Positions 26,366-34,125 of a stretch of 64,000 nucleotides of DNA are shown in pieces. The notes under the pieces were generated by a model. It did no database searches, was not told where the DNA came from, and was given only the letters and a program-made list of their open reading frames with translations. This DNA comes from Fibrella aestuarina BUZ 2 (lineage in GTDB: Bacteria; Bacteroidota; Bacteroidia; Cytophagales; Spirosomataceae), in NCBI RefSeq assembly GCF_000331105.1, contig NC_020054.1, forward strand, positions 6,079,815 through 6,143,814, written 5' to 3'. The stretch's first letter is position 1. The number at the start of each line of letters is the position of its first letter. A program made the position numbers and the translations under genes.

Positions 26366-27355
26366 TCACTTTGAATTTTCTTCGGTTTTCAGGACAACCC
26401 GGCGAACAGCGCCATCGTCGTTTTGGGTGACCGTGACGAAAAAGACGTCCTCGGCTTTGCGGCCAACATCGACCTGCCCCACAAACTCACCGCTGAAGTC
26501 TTTCAACTCGCGCCGGGCCACCTCTTTGCCTTTGGTGTTGGTCACCACAATCTGCACGTCACCCTTCTTGGGGGCGCTGAAGCGCACATTGAGCAGGTTG
26601 CGGTCGGGGTTATTCGGGTACACGTCAAGGCCGCGCACGGTCGAGGGTTGCGCGCCCCCATCAACCCAGACGTTGAACGGGCGGGCAAACTCCCGCTGCC
26701 AGTCACGGCTTTGGAAAGCCCGGTTCATGCGGTCGGCCATCGGCGCCAACTGACGGCGCAGGGTAACGTCCATATCACGGCCCAACCGGCGCATGTTGCG
26801 CGACAGCGAATCCAGCTGCCGCCGCTGAAGCCGGAATTCCCGCGTGCGGCGTCCACCGCGCGTAGTATCGTCATCGTCGGCGTCGTACCGGAAGTGCAGA
26901 TCAAAATCGGCATCCCCCGGTGCCATCGGCGCGATTACTACGTTCGGCGCAGCAGGCGGCATGGGCGGTGTTGGCGCCATAGCCAGTGCTTCACCATCCA
27001 GAAACCGGTCTTCGACCACCCGGTTCCGGCGGCTCGTGCGGCTACCACCCGAGGCCGGCCCCCGGTACGAATCTTCGATAATGACCGAAATATTGCTGTC
27101 GCCCTTGCCTTTCCGGGCTGCCCGCAACGAGTCGATGAGCCGATTGACGAGCGCATCCCGCTTTTCGTCGGTCATGCCGTCATTGCGGTAGGTACGTTCG
27201 ATGGTGCGCGTGTCTTTGCCGTTGCGTTCGGTAATTTTTACGCGCATCTGACCCGGTTCATCGAGTTCACGTTGCGCCATCGTAACCGATGAGAGGCCGC
27301 CCAGCAAGCCAAGGCACAGGGCGAACCGGAGAGCGGTGGTGGTTGTTTTTTTCAT
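26366..27355 (-). CDS. Secreted protein with T9SS-like C-terminal domain
   Basis: A 329-residue exported protein (signal peptide about 1-27, ending SVTMAQ). The central region is low-complexity: a Met/Pro/Ala patch (APTPPMPPAAPNVVIAPMAP), an Asp run (DADDDD) and an Arg-rich helix (about 170-215). Residues about 250-329 match the pattern of the type IX secretion sorting domain: GLDVYPNNPDRNLLNVRFSA, then VQIVVTNTKGKEVARREL, FSGEFVGQVDVG and a final VRRVVLKTEE. It is probably cell-surface or secreted by T9SS, or retains this fold as a periplasmic module. The function is unknown. A tandem GTTAA box lies 54 bp upstream of its start codon, linking it to the adjacent OmpR-type system. Confidence 0.75.
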   Translation of the reverse strand: MKKTTTTALRFALCLGLLGGLSSVTMAQRELDEPGQMRVKITERNGKDTRTIERTYRNDGMTDEKRDALVNRLIDSLRAARKGKGDSNISVIIEDSYRGPASGGSRTSRRNRVVEDRFLDGEALAMAPTPPMPPAAPNVVIAPMAPGDADFDLHFRYDADDDDTTRGGRRTREFRLQRRQLDSLSRNMRRLGRDMDVTLRRQLAPMADRMNRAFQSRDWQREFARPFNVWVDGGAQPSTVRGLDVYPNNPDRNLLNVRFSAPKKGDVQIVVTNTKGKEVARRELKDFSGEFVGQVDVGRKAEDVFFVTVTQNDDGAVRRVVLKTEENSK

Positions 27356-27408
27356 AGGAGTCAGTCAGGAATTTATCGTACGTAACGGAGCGACGGCCAT
27401 TGCTACAC

Positions 27409-27425
27409 GTTAAAAGTTGTTAAGC
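27409..27425 (+). promoter_or_regulatory. GTTAA-N5-GTTAA tandem box near OmpR-type two-component genes
   Basis: An exact 17-nt copy (GTTAAAAGTTGTTAAGC) of the sequence upstream of htrA. It lies 54 bp upstream of the leftward secreted-protein gene and about 240 bp upstream of the histidine kinase gene. It is a candidate binding site for the response regulator encoded at 29726-30412. Confidence 0.5.
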
Positions 27426-27464
27426 AGGCAATGTCTTTTTCGTCTGGTTGGTTGTTTGTGTACC

Positions 27465-27613
27465 TTACCTCTCCCCCGGCCCCTCTCCTTAAACCAAGGA
27501 GAGGGGAGTCTTACGGTCAGGCTTCTGATTGTCGTACGTGGTCAACCAGAAATAAGCAAGACGTTAAGGTCCCCCTCTCTTTGGTTTAAGGAGAGGGGCT
27601 GGGGGTGAGGTAA
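27465..27613. repeat. MITE/REP-like inverted repeat element
   Basis: Arms 27465-27507 and 27570-27613 are about 43-bp inverted copies with a few mismatches, enclosing about 62 bp. Each arm contains CCCCTCTCCTTAAACCAA and a C-rich end (TTACCTC-CCCCCGG). The word CCTCACCCCCAGCCCCTCTCC is known to me as a widespread dispersed repeat in bacterial genomes. No target-site duplication or transposase was seen here. Confidence 0.75.
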
Positions 27614-27666
27614 TCAAACAGATAAAGAACCCGTTCGCTCCGTTGCATCGAACGCCAAAAAAATAA

Positions 27667-29664
27667 ATGTCAACGAAACGCATCCGCTGGATTGTTCTTT
27701 CGATGGCCATCGGGCTGCTGGGTTTAGTTGGGTTTCAGCTATACTGGATCAGCACGGCCCTGCATTTGCAGAAAGAACAGTTCGATTATAAAGTTACTGA
27801 CGCGCTACAGGAGGTTGTCCGCAGCCTGGAGCGCCAGGAAATTCAGTATCAGGCCCGGCAGCAATTGCAGCTTCAGCACCAGCAGCAGCAGTTGATGGCT
27901 ATTGGGCGGAAAAATGGCAAAGCCAACACACCCCAGACCACGGCTCCTTCCAATGCGCTCGATGCCAGCCCGGACCGGATCGCTGCCAACCAAACCCAGC
28001 CCCGGCAACGTACCCAAGGAGCTACCCAGCGAGCCACCCAACCCCATTCGGGTCAGGCAGGTACGTCGGTAGCGGGGCGCGATATGCCCGGCCCGATCGT
28101 GGTGCAATCCGACGCTCTGCATCCACGCACGCAAACGCTGACCCTGGAACAAGCCCAGGTGGTCGAAGCCTTCTTCCGGCAGCAGGAAGAGCTTATGGCT
28201 ATGGGTGACTGGCAAACACAACTGGCTCAGCAACAGCGCTTCGAACGCTGGATCAACGAAATTGCGGCCAACCCGCTAAATCAGTTTCACGATGGCGAGC
28301 TCACGCTGGTCATGCCCGATTCGGGTACGCACCGCAGCGGACCCACCCGCCCGCGCAAAACACGTACCTACAAGGCCGCACCGCTCGCCAAAACCGCGCC
28401 GACCAACGTACCCAAACCAAGCCAGGAACAGGGCATTACGGCCGTTAATTCCATGACCCACGCCGAGCAGGCGCAGATGATCAAAGATGTGCTGAAGGGT
28501 CTGCTCATGTCGGATCGGCCACTGGAAGAGCGCGTCGACCGGTTTACGCTCGATACGTTGCTACGTCAGGCCTTGCAGGAGCGCGGCATCACCATTCCGT
28601 ACAACTTCGCCGTTCGGAGCAAAGGGCAATCGCGGTTTCTGTTTGCGTCGATGCTGGCCAGCCAGGCGTCGATGAACCGACAGTTTGATGATTACGGCTA
28701 CAAGGCGGCGCTATTTCCGAACAACATTCTCGAAACGGGCAATTATGTCTACCTCTTTTTTCCCGACCAACGCTCGTTTATCCTGAGCCGCATGACCGCC
28801 ACGCTGGCGGGGTCGGCGTTGCTCATTCTGGTCATCATGGGTTGTTTCTATGTCGCCATCACGACCATTCTTCGGCAGAAGAAAATGGCCGATATCAAGA
28901 ACGACTTCATCAACAACATGACCCACGAGTTCAAAACGCCCATTTCGACCATCTCGCTGGCGGTGGATATGGCCCGCGAACAGCTCCGGTCGGCGCAGAT
29001 GCCCTCGTTGGTGGGTGCTGCTGGCAGCCCTCCCCCCACCAACGAGCTCCCCGAACGACTGGGCCGCTACATGGGCATTATCCGCGACGAAAATCAGCGG
29101 CTGGGTTCACACGTAGAGAAGGTGTTACAAATGGCTTTACTCGACAAGGGCGAGGTCAAACTCAAGCTCAGTTCGGTCAATGTGCACGACGTGATCGAGA
29201 AAGTGCTCAACACAATGAGCCTGTCGATCGAGCAGCGACAGGGCGACATTGAGCTGGAATTCGACGCCACTGACGAGATTGTGCAGGCCGATGAGGTACA
29301 CCTCACCAATATGCTCTACAACCTCATCGACAACGCCATCAAATACTCGCCCGAGCGGGTGGCGATCCGTATACGTACCCGCAACACGACCCTGCCCGAC
29401 CCCAAAACCGGTGCCCCGCGCCCATCGGTGGCCATCTCGGTAGCCGACCAGGGGCTAGGCCTGACCAAGGAGCAGCAAAGCCGCATCTTCGACACCTTTT
29501 ACCGCGTCCCGACGGGCAACCGCCACGACGTAAAGGGCTTCGGGCTGGGTCTGAGCTACGTGAAAAAGATGGCTGAAGAGCACCACGGTCAAGTCACCGT
29601 GAGCAGTACCCCCGGCCAGGGAAGTGAATTTGAAATCGTTATACCAACGTCTACTAATGAGTGA
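27667..29664 (+). CDS. Transmembrane sensor histidine kinase (HisKA)
   Basis: A 665-residue envelope-sensing kinase. Two membrane helices (about 8-30 and 378-400) enclose a large periplasmic domain containing an unusual Gln/Thr-rich low-complexity stretch (about 58-135, for example LQLQHQQQQLM). The cytoplasmic part has the HisKA domain with phosphoacceptor His420 (NNMTHEFKTPISTISLAVDM), the N-box YNLIDNAIKYSPERV, and the G-boxes VADQGLGLTKEQ and KGFGLGLSYVKKM. A 22-bp perfect inverted repeat begins at its stop codon. The partner regulator follows 61 bp downstream. Linked by a shared tandem box to htrA, it may be a Cpx-like envelope-stress kinase (inference). Confidence 0.93.
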   Translation: MSTKRIRWIVLSMAIGLLGLVGFQLYWISTALHLQKEQFDYKVTDALQEVVRSLERQEIQYQARQQLQLQHQQQQLMAIGRKNGKANTPQTTAPSNALDASPDRIAANQTQPRQRTQGATQRATQPHSGQAGTSVAGRDMPGPIVVQSDALHPRTQTLTLEQAQVVEAFFRQQEELMAMGDWQTQLAQQQRFERWINEIAANPLNQFHDGELTLVMPDSGTHRSGPTRPRKTRTYKAAPLAKTAPTNVPKPSQEQGITAVNSMTHAEQAQMIKDVLKGLLMSDRPLEERVDRFTLDTLLRQALQERGITIPYNFAVRSKGQSRFLFASMLASQASMNRQFDDYGYKAALFPNNILETGNYVYLFFPDQRSFILSRMTATLAGSALLILVIMGCFYVAITTILRQKKMADIKNDFINNMTHEFKTPISTISLAVDMAREQLRSAQMPSLVGAAGSPPPTNELPERLGRYMGIIRDENQRLGSHVEKVLQMALLDKGEVKLKLSSVNVHDVIEKVLNTMSLSIEQRQGDIELEFDATDEIVQADEVHLTNMLYNLIDNAIKYSPERVAIRIRTRNTTLPDPKTGAPRPSVAISVADQGLGLTKEQQSRIFDTFYRVPTGNRHDVKGFGLGLSYVKKMAEEHHGQVTVSSTPGQGSEFEIVIPTSTNE

Positions 29665-29715
29665 AAGAGATAAAGAGTGAATCGTTCGACTTATCACTCT
29701 TTATCTCTTTCACTC
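29659..29715. repeat. 22-bp perfect hairpin between kinase and response-regulator genes
   Basis: Arms 29659-29680 and 29694-29715 are perfect inverted copies built on GAGTGAAAGAGATAAAGAGT, overlapping the kinase stop codon and ending 10 bp before the regulator start codon. It may tune regulator expression relative to the kinase by processing or by blocking its ribosome site. Confidence 0.75.
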
Positions 29716-29725
29716 TTTACCACCT

Positions 29726-30412
29726 ATGCCCTCAATCCTACTCGTTGAAGACGACCCTAACCTGGGCCAGCTTACACAGGAATACCTAACGCTGAAAGGA
29801 TACCCGACCGACCGCGCGACCGACGGCAACGCGGGCCTGCAACAGTTCATGGCCAACACGTATGACCTGTGCATTCTCGACGTGATGATGCCGAAAAAAG
29901 ACGGGTTCACCCTGGCCAAAGAGCTGCGCATGGCCAACCGCGACGTACCCATCATTTTCCTGACGGCCAAGTCGATGCAGGACGATGCCATTCAGGGTCT
30001 GCGCCTCGGGGCTGATGACTACATCACGAAGCCGTTCAGCATGGAGGAATTGCTGTTGCGGATTCAGGCCATTTTACGGCGGTATCAGCGCACCGAGAAC
30101 GTACCTGAAACGGGCATTTACCAGATCGGCACGTTCCAGTTCGACTACCCGCGCCAGACCCTCACCCGCAACGGCGATGGAGCCGGCCAACGCCTGACGA
30201 GCAAAGAATCGGAATTGCTGAAGTTGCTGGCGCAGAACCTCAACCAGCCGCTTGGCCGCAGCTTTGCTCTGAAAATGGTCTGGGGCGACGACTCGTATTT
30301 CAACGCCCGCAGCATGGACGTGTACATTACCAAGTTGCGCAAATACCTCAAAGACGACGAGCAGGTGCAGCTCGTAAACGTGCACGGCGAGGGATTTAAA
30401 TTAGTGGCGTAG
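29726..30412 (+). CDS. OmpR/PhoB-family response regulator
   Basis: A 228-residue DNA-binding regulator. The receiver domain (1-118) has the acidic pair LVEDDPNLG, phosphoacceptor Asp52 (CILDVMMPKKDGF), the switch Thr (IIFLTAKS) and Lys (DDYITKPFSMEELLLRI). The winged-helix domain (about 130-226) reads LTSKESELLKLLAQNLNQPLGR, then SMDVYITKLRKYLKDD and VHGEGFKL. OmpR-type dimers bind direct repeats with 10-bp spacing, exactly the geometry of the GTTAA boxes at 27409 and 5660. It is co-transcribed with the upstream kinase. Confidence 0.95.
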   Translation: MPSILLVEDDPNLGQLTQEYLTLKGYPTDRATDGNAGLQQFMANTYDLCILDVMMPKKDGFTLAKELRMANRDVPIIFLTAKSMQDDAIQGLRLGADDYITKPFSMEELLLRIQAILRRYQRTENVPETGIYQIGTFQFDYPRQTLTRNGDGAGQRLTSKESELLKLLAQNLNQPLGRSFALKMVWGDDSYFNARSMDVYITKLRKYLKDDEQVQLVNVHGEGFKLVA

Positions 30413-30440
30413 GGGAATTGTCGGTTAGTGTCATTGGTTG

Positions 30441-30535
30441 TCATGGGTAGTCATTAGCCTTCAGCGTCATTGATGCGGTCCGCCGCTGCGAATCTCTCAC
30501 AATGAATGACGCCGAAGGATAATGACTACCCATGA
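30441..30535. repeat. 31-bp hairpin upstream of hemB, GTCATT-word family
   Basis: Arms 30441-30471 (starting TCATGGGTAGTCATTA) and 30505-30535 pair with two mismatches over 31 bp. The loop contains GCGGTCCGCCGC (30475-30486), the same 12-mer as in the murB leader. The preceding TCATTGGTTGTCAT is shared with the hairpin at 34049-34119. It occupies the whole gap before hemB. Confidence 0.75.
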
Positions 30536-30545
30536 CGCGAAGCAA

Positions 30546-31535
30546 ATGACTACTTCTTTTCAACCTCGTCGGCCGCGCCGGAACCGGCAGTCGGCGGCTA
30601 TTCGGGAGATGGTGCAGGAAACTCGCCTGCACGTCTCTGACTTCATTTTTCCCGTTTTCGTGATGGAGGGCGCTGGCCAGCGAACCGAAGTCGCGTCGAT
30701 GCCCGGCATTTTCCGCTACTCGCCCGATCTGCTGCTCGACGAAATCGGCCGCTGCCTCGACCTGGGCATCACCACCTTCGACCTGTTTCCGAATCTGCCC
30801 GAGGCGAAGAAAGACAAGTACGCTACCGAGAGCCAGAACACGGAGGGCCTGTACCTGCAGACCATTCAGCGGATCAAAGCCAAATACCCGGAAGCCTGCA
30901 TCATGACCGATGTAGCAATGGACCCCTACAGCTCTGACGGTCACGACGGGCTGGTGGATGACGGCCAGATCCTAAACGACGAAACGCTTGAGATTCTGAG
31001 CAAGATGGCCGTAGCACAAGCGCAGGCCGGTGCCGACATGCTCGGCCCTTCCGACATGATGGACGGCCGCGTGGGCTACATGCGTCAGGCGCTCGACAAC
31101 GCTGGCCATAAGAACGTGGCGATCATGTCGTACACGGCCAAGTATGCCAGTGCCTTTTACGGCCCGTTCCGTGACGCGCTCGATTCGGCCCCGAAGTTTG
31201 GCGACAAGAAAACGTATCAGATGAACCCGGCTAACCGCCGCGAAGCCCTCATCGAAGCCGAACTCGACACCGCCGAGGGCGCCGATATCCTGATGGTGAA
31301 GCCTGCGCTGGCCTACCTGGACATCATCAGTCTGTTGCGGCAGAACAGCCAGTTGCCCATTGCCGCCTATAACGTGTCGGGCGAATATGCCATGATCAAA
31401 GCCGCCGCCCAAAACGGCTGGCTCGACGGCGAACGCGCCATGATGGAGTCGCTGATGGCCATCAAACGCGCCGGTGCCGACGTCATTCTTACCTATTTTG
31501 CCAAAGAAGCCGCTCAGTTGCTAGCCAACGCATAA
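30546..31535 (+). CDS. hemB: Delta-aminolevulinic acid dehydratase (porphobilinogen synthase)
   Basis: Condenses two molecules of 5-aminolevulinate to porphobilinogen in haem synthesis. The 329 residues are the family length. The two active-site lysines lie in MSYTAKYASAFYGPFRDA and DILMVKPALAYLD. The MTDVAMDPYSSDGHDG segment has Asp/Ser in place of the zinc-binding cysteines of the yeast-type enzyme, so it belongs to the magnesium-type group. The frame is open eight codons further upstream, but that start would lie inside the right arm of the hairpin, so ATG 30546 was chosen. Confidence 0.95.
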   Translation: MTTSFQPRRPRRNRQSAAIREMVQETRLHVSDFIFPVFVMEGAGQRTEVASMPGIFRYSPDLLLDEIGRCLDLGITTFDLFPNLPEAKKDKYATESQNTEGLYLQTIQRIKAKYPEACIMTDVAMDPYSSDGHDGLVDDGQILNDETLEILSKMAVAQAQAGADMLGPSDMMDGRVGYMRQALDNAGHKNVAIMSYTAKYASAFYGPFRDALDSAPKFGDKKTYQMNPANRREALIEAELDTAEGADILMVKPALAYLDIISLLRQNSQLPIAAYNVSGEYAMIKAAAQNGWLDGERAMMESLMAIKRAGADVILTYFAKEAAQLLANA

Positions 31536-31557
31536 CCGTCAGGTACGTTCCCAACCG

Positions 31558-31565
31558 TACCTTTG
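31558..31565 (+). promoter_or_regulatory. Bacteroidota -7 box for pyrC
   Basis: TACCTTTG is a perfect TAnnTTTG match, 39 bp upstream of the pyrC start. A small hairpin (GCCCAAC...GTTGGGTGGGC, about 31574-31597) would lie in the resulting leader of about 35 nt. Confidence 0.5.
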
Positions 31566-31604
31566 CTGACCCGCCCAACCCTTGCGTTGGGTGGGCCAAC
31601 TTGT

Positions 31605-32954
31605 ATGGCAACTTATGTAATTCGGAATGCCCGCGTCGTGAATGAGGGGCAGATTCAGGAACGCGACGTTCGAATCGAAAACGGTTTTATTGCTGAGCTG
31701 GGTACGTCCGTAACGGCAAAGGCGGGCGATGAGGTTATCGATGCGACGGGCCACTACCTGATGCCCGGCGTAATCGACGATCAGGTGCATTTTCGGGAGC
31801 CGGGCCTGACCCACAAGGCCACCATCCGCAGCGAATCGCGGGCGGGCGTGGCCGGGGGCGTCACCACGTTTATGGAAATGCCCAACACCGTGCCTAACGC
31901 GCTGACGCAGGCGCTGTTGCAGGACAAATACGACATTGCCGCCCGCACCGCTTTTGCCAATTACTCGTTTTTCATGGGCGCCTCCAACGACAACCTCGAC
32001 GAGGTACTGCGCACCGATCCACAGTCGGTATGTGGGGTGAAAGCGTTCATGGGTTCATCAACGGGTAACATGCTGGTCGATAATGAGCAGACGTTGAACG
32101 CACTCTTCTCGCAATGCCCCATGCTGATTGCCACGCACTGCGAAGACGAAGCTACCGTTCGGGCCAACACAGCCCGCTACCGCGCCGAATATCCCACCGA
32201 TGCACCGGCTCACATTCACCCGCTGGTGCGCGACGAATTGGCCTGCCTGCGGTCGTCTAGCCTGGCGGTTGAGTTGGCCAAGCAGCACAATACCCGGCTG
32301 CATATTCTGCATCTGACGACCGCCGATGAGCTGAATCTGTTCCGCAATGATATTCCGCTGACCGAAAAGCGCATTACGGCGGAGGTGTGCGTGCATCACC
32401 TCTGGTTTTCGGCTGACGATTACGAGACACTCGGCAACCAGATCAAGTGCAATCCGGCCATTAAAGCGCCGCACCACCGTGCCGCCCTCTGGGAAGCCCT
32501 GCTTGACGACCGGCTCGACATCATCGCGACCGACCACGCGCCGCATACCTGGGAGGAAAAGCAACAGCCCTACTGGCAGGCGCCGTCGGGTTTGCCGCTG
32601 GTGCAACACCCGCTGCTGCTGATGCTGGAAGCGAGCCTTCAGGGAAAAATCTCGCTCGAAAAAGTAGTACAGAAAATGGCCCACGCCCCCGCCGATTGTT
32701 TTCAGATCGATCGCCGTGGGTACGTTCGGGAAGGCTACTGGGCCGACCTGGTGCTGGTCGATCCGGGGCAGGCGACCGAGGTAACGCCTGACTCCATTTT
32801 GTATCAGTGCGGTTGGTCGCCGCTGACGGGGAAAACGTTCGGTCACCGCATTACGCACACCTTTGTATCGGGTGAGCTAGCCTACAAAAACGCAGATTCT
32901 GGAAGCGCGTTCCTGGTGGAACGCGCCGGGCAACGGATCAGCTTTGACCGTTGA
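31605..32954 (+). CDS. pyrC: Dihydroorotase (class I)
   Basis: Cyclises carbamoyl-aspartate to dihydroorotate in pyrimidine synthesis. The 449-residue amidohydrolase has metal- and substrate-binding motifs MPGVIDDQVHFREPGLTHK, ATHCEDE, LHILHLTTADE and IATDHAPHTWEEK. In the first motif the usual His-x-His reads Gln-x-His (DDQVHFREPG), so one common metal ligand is replaced by Gln. From memory this variant is frequent in Bacteroidota dihydroorotases, and the rest of the site is intact, so activity is expected. The start at ATG 31605 places the chain just before the usual YVIRNARVVNEG strand. Confidence 0.93.
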   Translation: MATYVIRNARVVNEGQIQERDVRIENGFIAELGTSVTAKAGDEVIDATGHYLMPGVIDDQVHFREPGLTHKATIRSESRAGVAGGVTTFMEMPNTVPNALTQALLQDKYDIAARTAFANYSFFMGASNDNLDEVLRTDPQSVCGVKAFMGSSTGNMLVDNEQTLNALFSQCPMLIATHCEDEATVRANTARYRAEYPTDAPAHIHPLVRDELACLRSSSLAVELAKQHNTRLHILHLTTADELNLFRNDIPLTEKRITAEVCVHHLWFSADDYETLGNQIKCNPAIKAPHHRAALWEALLDDRLDIIATDHAPHTWEEKQQPYWQAPSGLPLVQHPLLLMLEASLQGKISLEKVVQKMAHAPADCFQIDRRGYVREGYWADLVLVDPGQATEVTPDSILYQCGWSPLTGKTFGHRITHTFVSGELAYKNADSGSAFLVERAGQRISFDR

Positions 32955-32963
32955 TTGATCATC

Positions 32964-32996
32964 AGACCTTATAGGTTTTAGAAACCTATAAGGTCT
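32964..32996. terminator. 15-bp hairpin after pyrC
   Basis: AGACCTTATAGGTTT (32964-32978), loop TAG, and its exact complement (32982-32996) form a perfect stem between convergent genes. This word (AGACCTTATAGGTTT...) is familiar as a dispersed Bacteroidota intergenic repeat. It lacks a T-tract, so it may be a terminator, a repeat or both. Confidence 0.65.
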
Positions 32997-33007
32997 AGCA
33001 GTATTCA

Positions 33008-33343
33008 CTAATTTATAATCGTGTCGATCAGCCAGCTGACGATAGCCACCACCAAGCTGAACAGCAGCGCTGAAATGAAGCCGCTGACGCCGAAGCCTGC
33101 GATGAGGTAGTCGGCCAAGTAGACCATCAGCACGTTGATCACGATCAGGAACAGCCCGAGCGTCAGGATGGTGATGGGGATGGTCAGGAACGTCAATACC
33201 GGTTTAACGAAGGCATTGAGCAGACCCAACACGATAGACACGATCAGGGCGGTGGTGAAGCTGTCGACCGATACGCCCGTGATGATGCGGCTGGCGACAA
33301 AAACCGCCACTGCGTTGATTAGGATACGAATGATGAGACCCAT
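33008..33343 (-). CDS. Small four-helix membrane protein (phage-holin-4_2-like)
   Basis: A 111-residue integral membrane protein made almost entirely of four hydrophobic helices: about 1-20 (GLIIRILINAVAVFVASRII), 28-48, 55-78 and 88-108. The pattern GLLNAFVKPVLTFLTIPITILTLGLFLIVINVLMVYLAD is characteristic of the family once annotated as mycobacterial four-TM phage holins, which is widespread in bacterial chromosomes and of unknown function. It need not be phage-related; no phage genes lie nearby. Start at ATG 33343 (MGLIIRIL), seven codons inside the longest frame. Confidence 0.85.
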   Translation of the reverse strand: MGLIIRILINAVAVFVASRIITGVSVDSFTTALIVSIVLGLLNAFVKPVLTFLTIPITILTLGLFLIVINVLMVYLADYLIAGFGVSGFISALLFSLVVAIVSWLIDTIIN

Positions 33344-33427
33344 AGAAGCAAGTTTAATGGTCAATGGTTAACGTTTGATCGGCCCGGAATCACAGACCGA
33401 TTGAACCTTAAACAGTGAACGTTGCAC

Positions 33428-34027
33428 TTAGTTTGCGTGTCGCTTCTGTAGAACGGCAATTATATCGTCGAGCGACAAATTTCGCTGTTCGAGCAACACC
33501 AGGTAGTGAAACAGCAGATCGGCCGCTTCGCCTTTGAAGAGATCGTCGTTACTGTCTTTGGCTTCGATCACCAGTTCGACCGCCTCCTCGCCCACTTTCT
33601 GGGCAATCTTGTTGACACCTTTGTTGAATAGGCTTGTCGTGTACGACCTATCGGAGGGGTTGACCTTCCGGTCGTGGATAATACCTTGTAGGTAGTTCAG
33701 AAACTGCCCGCGGCCCTGGTTCACCTCCTCGAAACACGTGTCGGCTCCGGTATGGCAGGTGGGTCCGTCGGGACTGGCCTTGATCAGCAGCGTGTCGCCG
33801 TCGCAATCGACCAGGATTTGCTTCACGTGCAGGAAATTACTGGATGTTTCGCCCTTAGTCCAGAGGCGTTGTTTGCTGCGGCTAAAAAAAGTAACGATGC
33901 CTTCGGCCTGCGTTTTTTCGAAGGCTTCCTGGTTCATGTAACCCAGCATCAGCACCTTCCCGGTCTGATCGTCCTGAATAACGGCGGGCAGCAGCCCATC
34001 GGGCGATTTGTCGAAATGAATAGTCAT
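33428..34027 (-). CDS. hisI: Bifunctional phosphoribosyl-AMP cyclohydrolase / phosphoribosyl-ATP pyrophosphatase
   Basis: Steps two and three of histidine synthesis in one 199-residue protein (HisIE). The N-terminal cyclohydrolase domain (about 10-110) contains VLMLGYMNQEAF, SRSKQRLWTKGETSSNFL, the metal-binding VDCDGDTLLI and the cysteine motif GPTCHTGADTCF. The C-terminal MazG-like pyrophosphatase domain (about 115-199) contains SLFNKGVNKIAQKVGEEAVELVIEAK and the acidic EAADLLFHYLVLL. It is the last gene of the leftward his cluster, 98 bp after hisF, with a 28-bp hairpin in that gap. Start at ATG 34027; an upstream ATG lies in the hairpin region. Confidence 0.95.
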   Translation of the reverse strand: MTIHFDKSPDGLLPAVIQDDQTGKVLMLGYMNQEAFEKTQAEGIVTFFSRSKQRLWTKGETSSNFLHVKQILVDCDGDTLLIKASPDGPTCHTGADTCFEEVNQGRGQFLNYLQGIIHDRKVNPSDRSYTTSLFNKGVNKIAQKVGEEAVELVIEAKDSNDDLFKGEAADLLFHYLVLLEQRNLSLDDIIAVLQKRHAN

Positions 34028-34048
34028 GGGTATTGGGTGGTCATTGGT

Positions 34049-34119
34049 TGTCATTTATGGTCATTCAGTAGTCATTCATAGATCAACGAGTAATGACCAC
34101 TGAATGACCATAAATGACA
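34049..34119. repeat. 28-bp hairpin between hisF and hisI, GTCATT-word family
   Basis: Arms 34049-34076 (starting TGTCATTTATGGTCATTC) and 34092-34119 pair with one mismatch over 28 bp around a 15-nt loop. The arm is built from repeats of GTCATT, and the preceding TCATTGGTTGTCAT recurs at the hemB hairpin. It lies inside the his operon, so it could reduce expression of the last gene. Confidence 0.75.
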
Positions 34120-34125
34120 GTAAAA

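Larger units (their letters stand above)
27356..27666. other. Divergent intergenic region with tandem box and MITE-like repeat
   Basis: This 311-bp gap separates the secreted-protein gene from the two-component operon. It holds the tandem GTTAA box (27409-27425) and the long inverted repeat (27465-27613) listed separately. No small gene was found. Confidence 0.6.
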
